From Pelargonium cotyledonis (Eukaryota; Streptophyta; Magnoliopsida; Geraniales; Geraniaceae): DNA of 64,000 bases. Positions 13,017-21,864 of this stretch are shown piece after piece. The stretch is taken from positions 1-64,000 of the forward strand of contig JAYMTA010000033.1 of assembly GCA_036897625.1 (NCBI GenBank), read 5' to 3'. How positions within the stretch are numbered: the first letter of the stretch is position 1; every line of letters starts with the position of its first letter. The translations under genes were made by a program, and so were the position numbers. The notes under the pieces are model-generated. The model did no database searches, had not been told where the DNA came from, and saw only the letters and a list, made by a program, of their open reading frames with translations.

Positions 13017-14496
13017 ATGGTAAGAATATTACAAGAACCCAACAACTTTACATAGTTTCTTGATTGAGACTAGTCAGTCGATCGTAGTGTTAACATTGAT
13101 ATTCAGTTAAAGCACATTCAAATTAGAATCGAGCGAGTTTAGTTGTATAGGTGTTTGTTTGTGAGGTGTCAATAAGTTTGAGCGAGTCTCAACTATTAAC
13201 TTTGTAGTTGCGATATTTTACTCAACTTGATTTTGGTCACATGTTTTCATTGCAGGAAAATGGGAACAGAAAAGGGGTGATCATAGGACCTTGGGGTGGA
13301 AATGGAGGGACAAGCTGGGATGATGGAAGTTCAACTTACCATGGAGTTAGAGAAATTAAAGTTGTTTATGATCTTTGCATTGACTCAATTGTTGTTGTGT
13401 ATGCCATTTATGGAGGAGAAACATGGAGGTATTGGAGGCAACAAGGTAGCTCAGGTTAGCTAGATGTTTCTCTCTCAACACTCCTTGGTAGAGTTGACCA
13501 TTTGAGTTTTGGGTCGGGTTTACGGGTATGTGTTGAGAAAGCATAACCCAAACCCAATCCAAAAGAGGTGTGGGTTGTTGGTGTTACACACATATGCGGG
13601 TGATTGTGAGTTCGCCCGACCTGACCCAAAAAATTTCATAGCAAACCCAACTTGATACGACCTGAACACTAATCAGGTCACGACCTAATCCGCACATCTT
13701 CCATGGCCCAAACAAGAGTTACAATGTGTCGCAACATGAACATGACACATAATTAGCATGTTTGGACTCACATTTTGTGTTCGTGTTGTAGAGACCAACA
13801 CATGTTTTTGTTCGGCCTCCAAAAACGCCCAACACGCACACTACTAATTAAGGGCGCAATGGTAAATTGATTCTAATAGCATGTCAAACGTGGTTGATAG
13901 TGACGTGTCAATTGTATTGATTATCGTGCAAATAGTGTTGGGTTGTGTAAGGTTTAAGTTTCAAATACACATGCGTTCACGGTTCAGACTCAAATTGTCA
14001 TTTTGACTCTGAAACATAGTCTAGTGGCATACTGGCATATACAGTAACTTGTTAAACTGGATACTCTTCAACATTCATCATTCCTGGTCACTTGACTATG
14101 GCACACAAGACATGCACAAAGACCTCATTTGCTTGAAACTTTCATGTGTTTCAGATTAAGCTCCAATACCCACAAGAAACCATAGTGAGTGTGAGTGGAC
14201 ACAACAGTCCTGTGGTACATGGAGGCAGTGCAGTGATTAGGTCTCTAACATTCAAGACCAACATGAGAACTTTTGGTCCATTTGGAGTTGGAGAAGGAAC
14301 ACCATTTACCTTGCCCATGGATGGAGGAAGAATTATGGCATTCATGGGAAGAAGTGATTGGCACCTTGATGCAATCGGTCTCCGAGTCTCTCATGCCCAA
14401 GAGACGATCCTCCAGGAAAAAGGTCAAAAGAAACTGCAGAGCTTTAACACCAAGCGCGTAGATCTACTAACAAAGAGTTTTTCTAATTTAACATAA
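13017..14496 (+). CDS. Jacalin-related (mannose-type) lectin; exon 2/3 phase does not match
   Basis: Exon 1 is ATG alone (13017..13019). Exon 2 (13256..13454) reads ENGNRKGVIIGPWGGNGGTS, WDDGS..YHGVREIKVVYD and WRYWRQQGSS; exon 3 (14155..14496) reads IKLQYPQETIVSVSGHNSPV, FGPFGVGEGTPFTLP, GRIMAFMGRSDWHLDAIGLR and ends SFSNLT. Together they make one beta-prism jacalin domain with the GG-xxW-D and GRS-W-LDAIG carbohydrate-site features; such lectins bind mannose or galactose glycans and often respond to stress or wounding. The problem: both usable donors (after 13445 or 13454) are in phase 1, but the only acceptor, before 14155, needs phase 0. Joining gives an immediate stop. Either a small deletion has broken the gene or the real acceptor is unusual. 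A C-terminal tail beyond the domain (about 25 residues) is also unusual. Confidence 0.75.
13500..13870. repeat. Dispersed repeat of uncertain class in the jacalin intron
   Basis: This stretch is a patchwork of words such as GGGTCGGGTT, acccgacctg and cacgaacatgacaca. The same style recurs at 35640-35730, 56860-57370, 62930-63290 and 63850-64000. I recognise it as a common dispersed plant repeat but cannot name its class. Confidence 0.4.
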
Positions 14497-14625
14497 TGTC
14501 TCGAGTTCCAAACTCAGAAAATTAATGACATATTATAATTGATAGTTACTTACATTGCTATAATGCTATTGGTACACTATTTCATTAGATACAGAGTACA
14601 TCATTCAGGGAAATTTGAAAGTACA

Positions 14626-15021
14626 CTATGGTTTGGGATGTTTGGTATGTTTTGGAGTTGGGGATGGATGAGTTGTAACTCCATGATAATCAATGTGATA
14701 AACAAGCTCATCTGAACTCATCATACTTTCTTTGTCAACATTCTGCACTTGGAAAAAAATAGTCATAAATCAAACAAATCATTTTATCATAAAAGAAAAT
14801 GTCATAATTTTGTTATCTAATATCCGCTTCTAGTAATTTAAATCTTAATTTACCCGAACTGTAGTGTAGTGTTCATATTTTGGAGTTGACATCTTGAATT
14901 CCATCATGAATCTTCTTCCTGGAAAAGAAGTGGTAGAAGAGGTGGTGATATGTTGAGAAAAGAGATGCACGAATACGAGAGTCGTGAGGAGACACAAGAA
15001 AATGAAATGAGAAGATTTCAT
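14626..15021 (-). CDS. Small secreted-peptide-like precursor, 94 residues, two exons
   Basis: Exon 1 is 14854..15021 and exon 2 is 14626..14742 (minus strand). The first 22 or so residues (MKSSHFIFLCLLTTLVFVHL) form a signal peptide; the middle has basic and Ser/Thr-rich stretches (SSTTSFPGRRF); the C-terminus is acidic then DY-containing: SSDELVYHIDYHGV followed by TTHPSPTPKHTKHPKP and stop. The junction VR|NV is GT-AG and phase 0. A TATA box (15091-15098) sits about 70 bp upstream of the ATG, and pyrimidine-rich leader fits. An Asp-Tyr pair followed by a Pro/His/Lys-rich tail resembles tyrosine-sulfated peptide hormones (RGF, PSY, CIF, TWS1), but it does not match any of these motifs well, so no family is claimed. 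I have a weak memory of similar uncharacterised plant proteins. Confidence 0.7.
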
Positions 15022-15090
15022 GTTGAGTAAGATAATAGAAACGAAGCTGACTGATATTTTGATGAGAAGGAAAATAAGTAGAAGATGATG

Positions 15091-15098
15091 TATATATA
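15091..15098 (-). promoter_or_regulatory. TATA box of the peptide-like gene
   Basis: TATATATA is about 70 bp upstream of the chosen ATG at 15021. It rules out the longer upstream reading frame (to 15144) as the true start, since that would begin before the TATA box. Confidence 0.6.
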
Positions 15099-15149
15099 CA
15101 ACGTAAGAGGGGTATTTGAGAGTCATGTGTTGGGATTTGGTCATAGGTC

Positions 15150-15950
15150 AGAGTCGTGGCCCATGGGCATGGGGCTAGGTCTTGTTTGGTAACACTACTG
15201 AAGAACTGTAAAGAAGTGGTTGAAACGGTAAGAAGTTGTCCTAAAATGTTGAGTTCATGAAATAGTATTTTCGGACAAAAACAACCAAGAGGAGTTATTG
15301 ACCATTGAAATTATCAATACGGGCACAAAGTTTTTTAAAGATGGTAACCAACCTATGCGTTAACTGAATAATTTAAACTACTATCACATACCAGATTCAG
15401 TTGACCTCATCTGCAAAAACAAAGCATTTAACAAGTCAGTATAACAAAACAAAATCAGTCTACACTGCAGAAATTAATGCATTTCACCGAACAGACTAGT
15501 CAAGTGCTTATGCGGCACACTCTTTAAGGAAAGACTGATGTTACCAAACAAGCACTAAGACATGTCTCCCAGAGTCCCCACCCCAATGGTTAATAATTGA
15601 TGCAGGTCTGCAACAGTGGAATAGTCCTTCTCTAGATGGTTGTGTTAGGGAAGTTGAAGGAAGAAGAGAAGGGAATAGAGGTTCACGTGTGTGTTCCATG
15701 TAAAACAAAACCGCTCACGGTTTAATCATTAACTCATGTTTTGTCCTCTCCAATAAAGCCTACTTGTTCATGTCCTTGTGCCCTCCACTCCAATAAGACC
15801 TATGTGATTATGTCTACCCTTTTGGCTGTTTTTGCTTCTCTCATTGTAATATCACTTTTCAAATGTAAGCATATCATACTAATCTACCATATAAGAATGT
15901 TAGTAGAACTATCAAGAACGACACAAAGACGGTTCAAGCAAGATAATACA
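15150..15950. other. Intergenic spacer
   Basis: No supported gene. A short open frame at 15741-15995 begins at a non-ATG codon in simple scans and shows no family features. Two similar segments (ctccaataa-gcctac..catgtc and ctccaataagacctatgtg..tatgtc) lie about 40 bases apart near 15750-15815. Confidence 0.4.
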
Positions 15951-15954
15951 GCTT

Positions 15955-16200
15955 ACCATATAAGCATTGTGTATCCATATAGGCTTCAACAATAAAGCAA
16001 GCAAGCATAAGACTAAAATCGCAATTCAGTAAAATATAGACATAAGAATATAGAGATGACCTGTCGCCTCGTACTATATTCTGTTACCCTCTAGCCTTGA
16101 GTTCTGAGAGACCGCTCGACAAATCTTCTTCATCAACCTCCTCTTCTGCCTTAGTGTTGGCAAGGAATGAGCTGCTGGCTGTGGTTGCCCAAGTTTGACT
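15955..16200 (-). repeat. Tandem partial copy of the CHMP1 3' end
   Basis: Positions 15955-16200 align by eye with about 16600-16870, the last part of the CHMP1 coding exon and its 3' UTR. Shared landmarks are aggct.caaca..agcaagcaagcata, agagatgac.tgtc, and the terminal coding stretch taccctctagccttgag. The copy has diverged by substitutions and small indels, is truncated inside the exon, and has no upstream exon, so it is a non-functional duplicate. Confidence 0.8.
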
Positions 16201-16765
16201 AATGACTACTACTTCAAGACTTCAGGTTATTCAAGAACCAAACCAGCAGTTCTCCCGGTTTTTTACTAGTTTTGCCTGAGTTAAACTACTACTTCAAGTT
16301 ATTCAAGAACCAAGCGAACTAGATCGATCTGAATTTTTAGAACCATGGTCATAATCAACAAGCTAGGATCAACAATTTAAACCCAACTCAGTTGATTTGC
16401 GCATTTGTATCAACAACTAATACAATCTAATCCAACATAACTTGGAATACGTTCGCTTTAAATTTGGAATAAGTTATCACATAATTCATTTTCAAAAGCC
16501 ATATAAAACCAAATATAACGGATCCCAGTTCAATTGAACTATACTAGATCAAGCACGCCACAAACACAGGTCAATAATGATCATCACAAACACAATATAC
16601 CATATAGGGAACAGTAACATTACATATGAGCATCACATGGTGGAATCAAGTTATCAATATCCATAGGCTGCAACAGCATAGCAAGCAAGCATAAAACTAG
16701 AATCCCATTTCAGTAAAATTTACACAAGCATTTAGAGATGACATGTCATCACTTACTATATTCGT

Positions 16766-18042
16766 TTACCCTCTAGCCTTGAGCTCTGCAAGCCTCCTTG
16801 ACAGATCATCTTCATCAACCTTCTCTTCAGCCTTGGTTGGCACGGCATGCGCTGCCGGCTGTGGCAGCCCCACAGACACCTCCAATCCATAGTTATCAGC
16901 CACCTGTTGCATTAAACTGTTGACCTCACCCTCTGGTGTCGAAAGAGAAGTTGATCCTGCCATTGCACTCTCCATGAACTCAGCCTGAACTTCCATATTC
17001 ACAAACTGCTTCTCAAATTGATCCATCGTCTCCGACATTTTCTGCAAATTGCCTGAAACAAGAAACCCATCACCCAACAAACACATTAATTAATGCTTTG
17101 AAAAATGTAAACATAATCATACACAGATGGAGCTGAATTCAAGAACAAATGGATCAATAGGGGTGGGATCGGTCAGTTATCTGTTAAATTTGTTCACTTT
17201 TTAACATGAACTGATATAGTTACAAGTTCAGCAATCACAAAAATAATGTTACAAGCCATTCAAGTTACAAACTGTAGAAAGACATTATAGTTAATACCTC
17301 ATACAATCACTAAAATACCCACCACAAAACCATATTCAAGACGGAAAAAATTGACAAATTAGAAATCAAATGTTAGTCAACTTCAAAATTTTAAAACTAA
17401 ACTCCAATCTCCAATCATGTAAACTCAATCATATGTATCAACATAAACCTATCATTCTAAAATATAAATATTCTATTCGGTTCACCAATAAAATACATAT
17501 GTATAGCCGACTAATTATAACGGAACCAAACCGTTCAATTTGCTCAGTTTGTTGGTTTCCTAGGGATCATCTTGAGGATTTTACAAATACGAAGCTCAAT
17601 TCAGTCCCTTTACAGTTCACCTATATTCAATTGAGTTAAGCAACTCCTAAAAATTTGAACTTTTGTGATCGTTTCAACATCAAAAAGCAAAATTGAGGAA
17701 ATAGTTATTGAAATTACCTGTTGCAAGAGAAGATTCGAGGGACTTGACGATGTTGGACATGGACTTGTTGATGTTGGTCATCTTTGCCTGAGTGTCGAGG
17801 CGAGCGACGACGGCGTCGAGGCGGGAGGAGAGGCGGAGATAGTTCATCTGCTCGGAGCGCTTCCTGATGGCGTTTTCGGCGTAGATGCGAGCACCGTCCA
17901 TGTTCCCTTTCTCGATGGCCTTCTTGACCTTCAATTTCTCAGCTTTCTCTTCCTTCTCGCACTTCCTAGCCTGCCTCTGCAGCGACTTGGCTGTGAACTT
18001 CAGGTCCATGATCTGATTCAACAGCCTGTCTGTGTTCCCCAT
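16766..18042 (-). CDS. CHMP1: ESCRT-III subunit CHMP1 (VPS46/DID2)
   Basis: Two exons, 17718..18042 and 16766..17052, encode 203 residues, the length I expect for plant CHMP1. The N-terminal basic helical region ([40 protein letters not shown]) is the membrane-binding Snf7-fold core. The C-terminus ends [16 protein letters not shown], a MIM1-type motif that binds the MIT domain of VPS4 and LIP5. The protein helps remodel ESCRT-III on multivesicular bodies; in plants CHMP1A/B sort auxin carriers for vacuolar degradation. The junction LATG|NLQKM is phase 1 with GT-AG borders. A truncated tandem copy of the gene's 3' end lies downstream at 15955-16200. Confidence 0.97.
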
Positions 18043-18299
18043 TTTCTGATCGCCGATTCGGTTGAATTGAGCTAAAATTGAAATGAAAGATCAAAATTGA
18101 GCTGATCTTGAGCTCGCGAACTTGGAATTGAAAGGAAAGAAAGGAAATTGAGGTGGTTTTGAGGTCTGGATTTGGGGAAGGAAGCAGGAAACAGCGTGGA
18201 GAATCAAATTGATTGAGTTTATGTGTGGAGGATACAACAGATTCGACTTCGTCAACTGACGTTGCTTAATCGCGTTGATCGTTGAAACGGTTCTTTCCA

Positions 18300-18540
18300 T
18301 GTGCCGTTTTGAGCCTTTAGGTTGTAAAGTGGAAGTCCTTTCGAGATGGCATTTTTTTTTTATTATTATAGATAATCAGCCGTTATATGGAAGTAAGGAA
18401 GTAGAGACATTGACAAAAATCACGGCCGGATGGAAAGATTCCAGTGTCTTAAGTTTGTTATATGGACATAATCGTCTGAATCTTTCTAACTTTTTAGTTG
18501 TAAAGTGAAAGTCGTTTGGTTGCCACTAACAAAATACGAA
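18300..18540. other. Spacer upstream of CHMP1 with a short direct repeat
   Basis: The segment gttgtaaagtggaagtcctttcg (about 18324) recurs as gttgtaaagtgaaagtcgtttgg (about 18497). Nothing else is supported between the CHMP1 leader and the fragment at 18599. Confidence 0.35.
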
Positions 18541-18598
18541 AGATAACTTAACTACTATTGACTTGATGTCTTCTCCACACGCCCAAGTTTGCTCCTCC

Positions 18599-18874
18599 CT
18601 AAAAAGATGTAGACTGAAACTCCTCGGAATCTAACCCCTCTTCAGCCTCTTCGTTCCCGCGTTTCTTTGCATTCACTTGATCCCAGGGCTCAGAAGCTGC
18701 TCTTTTCATCAAATAAGAACCTAAACCATCCTAAACCAATACATTTGCTCCTTCAAAATCAGGAGCCCACACCGGAAGAGAAGGAGCTGATTCTGATTTC
18801 CATGCTATCTTCTTGACCGCCACCCACCTGATTTTCTGTTGGAGGTATCGTTCATAACAATGTATTTTGTAGAT
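18599..18874 (-). pseudogene. Orphan coding fragment of unknown family
   Basis: On the minus strand one frame reads HCYERYLQQKIRWVAVKKIA, then WKSESAPSLPVWAPDFEGAN, VLV, a TAG (complement 18731..18733), then DGLGSYLMKRAASEPWDQVN, AKKRGNEEAEEGLDSEEFQS, TSF and stop. Composition is protein-like (Trp, charged runs, GC richer than the flanks) and continues in the same frame on both sides of the TAG. I do not recognise the family. The TAG falls in a local repeat (tggtttagga, tggtttagg), so it may stem from slippage or mark a lost splice site. It could be a last exon of a dead or transposed gene; the neighbouring bS6-like gene ends with its own stop at 19162. Confidence 0.5.
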
Positions 18875-19161
18875 TCACGACACATGATTAGAATATTAGA
18901 ATCAAGGATGAGAACCACATACTACTGCGTTTTTAATCTTTTTAGGAGATGGTTCTATTGCCCCAATATTTGCTGAACCTTAACTTATTATGAGTTCATA
19001 TTTGAAAAAATGAAGTTACATGGATAAAAATGATGATTTTTAGGCTACATCAAAATATGATTAGAAAACCTGAGAGCTGAAACATATCAAGTTTCTAACA
19101 TCAAAGGATTATGGTTATTGGACCAGCCAGCTCTGATTTGCTCATTTCCGTTCTTCCTCCT

Positions 19162-20009
19162 TCACAAATATGACTTCATCCAATCATCACCGTCACCACC
19201 AACATCATCATCATCATTATCATCACTTTCGTCTTCATCAATATCCTCGCCAAACACTTGACCTTGATTACGTTTGTATCCAGGTAACGATGGTAGGAAT
19301 ATATTATCATCCCCTTCCAAAGCATCTAGGCCAAACTTAATGTTCCTGTGTTTCACTAAAAGCCAGCGCAGTAAGCGTTCTTCCTTGTGCAGGTAATGCA
19401 GCTCCTTGTTGATGTTGGGAGTAGCCATCATTGTCATCTGCATTAATTGGCCCTACAGCATCGAACAAATAATGCATTTCATTACAATGAAATGTTTCCA
19501 GCCAAGGACAAACCATAATCTATACATACAAAGAATTGCATAACCGAATACGACAAATAAAAAGAATTGTAAAAGAGAGGAACAAATGAGCAGTAAGATC
19601 AAAGTTTCAGGCAAATAATCATATTAAGCATGGCGATATCAGATAATTTCATGTCAATACTCAGACGTAATCATTGAGATAGTTTAAATGTCTAACGACA
19701 AGCATATAATCAAATCAAACATATACAAACACATGCGGAAAGAAACTCATACGAGTAAATAGATAATCCAATAAGTTGAAGCCATAATGAAAAAAGGTTC
19801 AATAACCAACAGAAGTACAAGTATACCTGATAATATCGTCCATCGAGTTTCCTGATTCCATAACCAAGTTGAATGGGCCCAAATGATCTAACCTCAGTCA
19901 CAACCCCATTTCTGCTGTAAACATGTTTCCCAACTCGAGATACCAAATCCATTAAGCTTTCCTTCTTCACATGAGGCTTCAACAAAAGCATACAATCATA
20001 AAGAGGCAT
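19162..20009 (-). CDS. Organellar bS6-type ribosomal protein (EF1B/ribosomal S6 family)
   Basis: Two coding exons, 19827..20009 and 19162..19452, encode 157 residues. The bS6 core is visible: MPLYDCMLLLKPHVKKESLM, DLVSRVGKHVYSRNGVVTEV, FGPIQLGYGIRKLDGRYYQ, MATPNINKELHYLHKEERLL and RWLLVKHRNIKFG. The acidic C-terminal tail (DIDEDESDDNDDDDVGGDGD) is an extension beyond bacterial S6. The family is annotated in plants as translation elongation factor EF1B/ribosomal protein S6 and is thought to act in the mitochondrial ribosome. No obvious transit peptide precedes MPLYD; an upstream 5' UTR exon appears to end at about 20641 (AGCTCCAG|gtacgc). An alternative upstream coding exon cannot be excluded. 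Confidence 0.92.
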
Positions 20010-20726
20010 TTCAGTCTCTCTAGCTGGTTTAGAGCAAAAAGTAACATCAGTAAAATCCCAGATGAAGCTATATATATACTCCAATTTAGACAATAAGGGT
20101 ATCCATATCCAAACAATTAAACTATCCAAAATTTATTTCGAGTATTGAATATTTGAATAGTTCAAGTATTTAGCAAATCATATCATAATTATTTTGTACA
20201 CTGTCCAATCCAAAATAAACTAAACTAAACTTAGATATATGAAATTTATCCATACATCAAACTATTACAAGTTTTATTTACTCATTTTGGGCTCAACTTT
20301 TTTGCTTCTATTTTGCTCAAATGACCTATTCTATAACATGATCTTACTAACAGCTAAGTGGTCAAGATGATTTTCAAGATTTTGCTATAAAAATTAAGGA
20401 AATATCATTACAGATCAATTATCAGTTGATTGAAAAGAAATTTCATGAAAACAAAAGTCACAGAGAAACAAACAACCTGTGGTTGGTTTCATGACTACAA
20501 ACAACATAAGAGTACGAGTTGCCGTAGCTAGAGTGGCCGACTCTACTGGTTTCCGGAGCACCGTGACCGACCAACACCGGACGGCCACGGCCATCAACGG
20601 CTAAAATTGAAAAGAAAAAAAACTGCGCTAATAGAGGGCGTACCTGGAGCTGGCGGTTGTGTCGGACGGAAGGCTGCAGTTGTCGCCGGAGCTGGCGGAA
20701 GGACGTTGGGGGAGGGAGGGCGGCTA

Positions 20727-20787
20727 GGGTTAAGAAATAAGAGAGAAAGGGCTTTTAATATTTGAAGTGGGCTGGTTGTAAGGCCCA
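20727..20787 (-). promoter_or_regulatory. Site II pair and telo-box upstream of the bS6-like gene
   Basis: TGGGCT (20768-20773) and the reverse of TGGGCC (20782-20787) stand close together, with a telo-box-like AACCCTAG (minus strand) near 20727. This arrangement is typical for nuclear genes encoding ribosomal and organelle proteins in plants. Confidence 0.55.
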
Positions 20788-20844
20788 TTTTGGTTGAACA
20801 AACAATGGTTTTTTTTTTTTGTCATGCCCGGGAATTCGCTGTTG

Positions 20845-21030
20845 GCATCTTAAAGCTGTTCTACCACACCCAAACTAATCTTCATTCGAGCTGGGTAGGA
20901 CCACAAGAGCGGAAAACCTCTCCCAACCAAGTTTTAAGCGTAGCTCCATTTCCTGTATCTCAAACTCGAAACCTCAAATTAAACTGGAACAACCCTTTAC
21001 AAGTTGGCTCACGCGCTTTTTGGTTAAACA
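20845..21030 (-). mobile_element. SINE, minus orientation
   Basis: Read on the minus strand: aaaaagcgcgtgagccaact (A-box-like head), then gaggtttcgagtttgag (B-box-like), and a body ending near cctacccagctcgaatgaag. This resembles tRNA-derived plant SINEs by memory. Ends are approximate and no clear target-site duplication was found by eye. Confidence 0.45.
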
Positions 21031-21524
21031 ATGGTTGTATATTTGCAAAATATGGCAATTTCATCACTTTTGCACGAATACATATATACATTTATCGTCA
21101 TTGAAAAACAAACAAAGAATCTTACATCTTGAATTTCACGACAAAAAGCGTCAAGATTCAAGCACAGAACATATCTACCGAGAAAGTTACATATTTACAA
21201 ACAGTGGCTCTTCCATCCCCGCCATTACCGCTAAATAATGAAAAAACAATATGAACTGGGATCATAAAGATCATCCATATTCAAGCACAAACATATAATC
21301 CGTATTTACAAAATTAAAGACAAACTAAACACGTATAAAAACTGCTACGTACATATTTACAAAATACAACGCTTTCCCTCAGTACCTCTGCATGATTATA
21401 TACACTAATCATTCTCGAGAAAAGAAAAACGAATAGAAGATCTTGAGCCTCACGCTGAAGATCATCGATCAAGATTCAAGCACGCACGCTCCAACCAAAA
21501 CAAGAACCGATCAATATTCGACGA
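21031..21524. other. Spacer and 3' UTR of the small basic-protein gene
   Basis: Short motifs recur (acatatttacaaa, attcaagcac) and the region is AT-rich. No gene is supported. Confidence 0.35.
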
Positions 21525-21770
21525 TTAGCCACGTGGACTTCCAATTCGGCTGCTGACCTGGCGAGCATATGCCACGACAGCTTTAGCCCACTTCTTGATA
21601 TCGGATTTGAACTTGTCGGAGTCCATCTCCTTGAGCGATCTCGTACTCGGGCTCACAGATATCTCCTGCACGTACGAGAAACAACGTCCAAAACGCCGGC
21701 GTTTTGAGCTCCGATCACGCTTCACCACAGCTTCGGCTTTGTTGAATGACAGAGATTTCTTGACGGACAT
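21525..21770 (-). CDS. Small basic plant protein of unknown function, 81 residues
   Basis: Intronless frame beginning MSVKKSLSFNKAEAVVKRDR and ending DIKKWAKAVVAYARQVSSRI GSPRG. It contains a basic stretch (KRDRSSKRRRFGRC), a FSYVQEISVSP segment and a helical C-terminus. I remember short plant proteins with a WAKAVV-YARQ motif but cannot name a family or role. The start is chosen because a TATA box (TATAAA, minus, 21859-21864) would place transcription start near 21830; the longer frame to 21842 begins with a GTG. It has no signal peptide and could be nuclear from its charge. Confidence 0.65.
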   Translation of the reverse strand: MSVKKSLSFNKAEAVVKRDRSSKRRRFGRCFSYVQEISVSPSTRSLKEMDSDKFKSDIKKWAKAVVAYARQVSSRIGSPRG

Positions 21771-21864
21771 GAATGTAATGAATTCTTGTTGTTGAAGAAA
21801 TTGAACAAAAATAAAGAAAGGGTTGGTTCTTGAAAATGGCACGTTAGCTAGGATTTAATTTATA

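Noticed and set aside
15022-15144. N-terminal extension of the peptide-like gene
   Set aside because: It would begin upstream of the TATA box at 15091-15098; the ATG at 15021 sets a proper signal peptide.
15741-15995. Plus-strand frame with a hydrophobic stretch
   Set aside because: No ATG start in good position, and no family or splice evidence.
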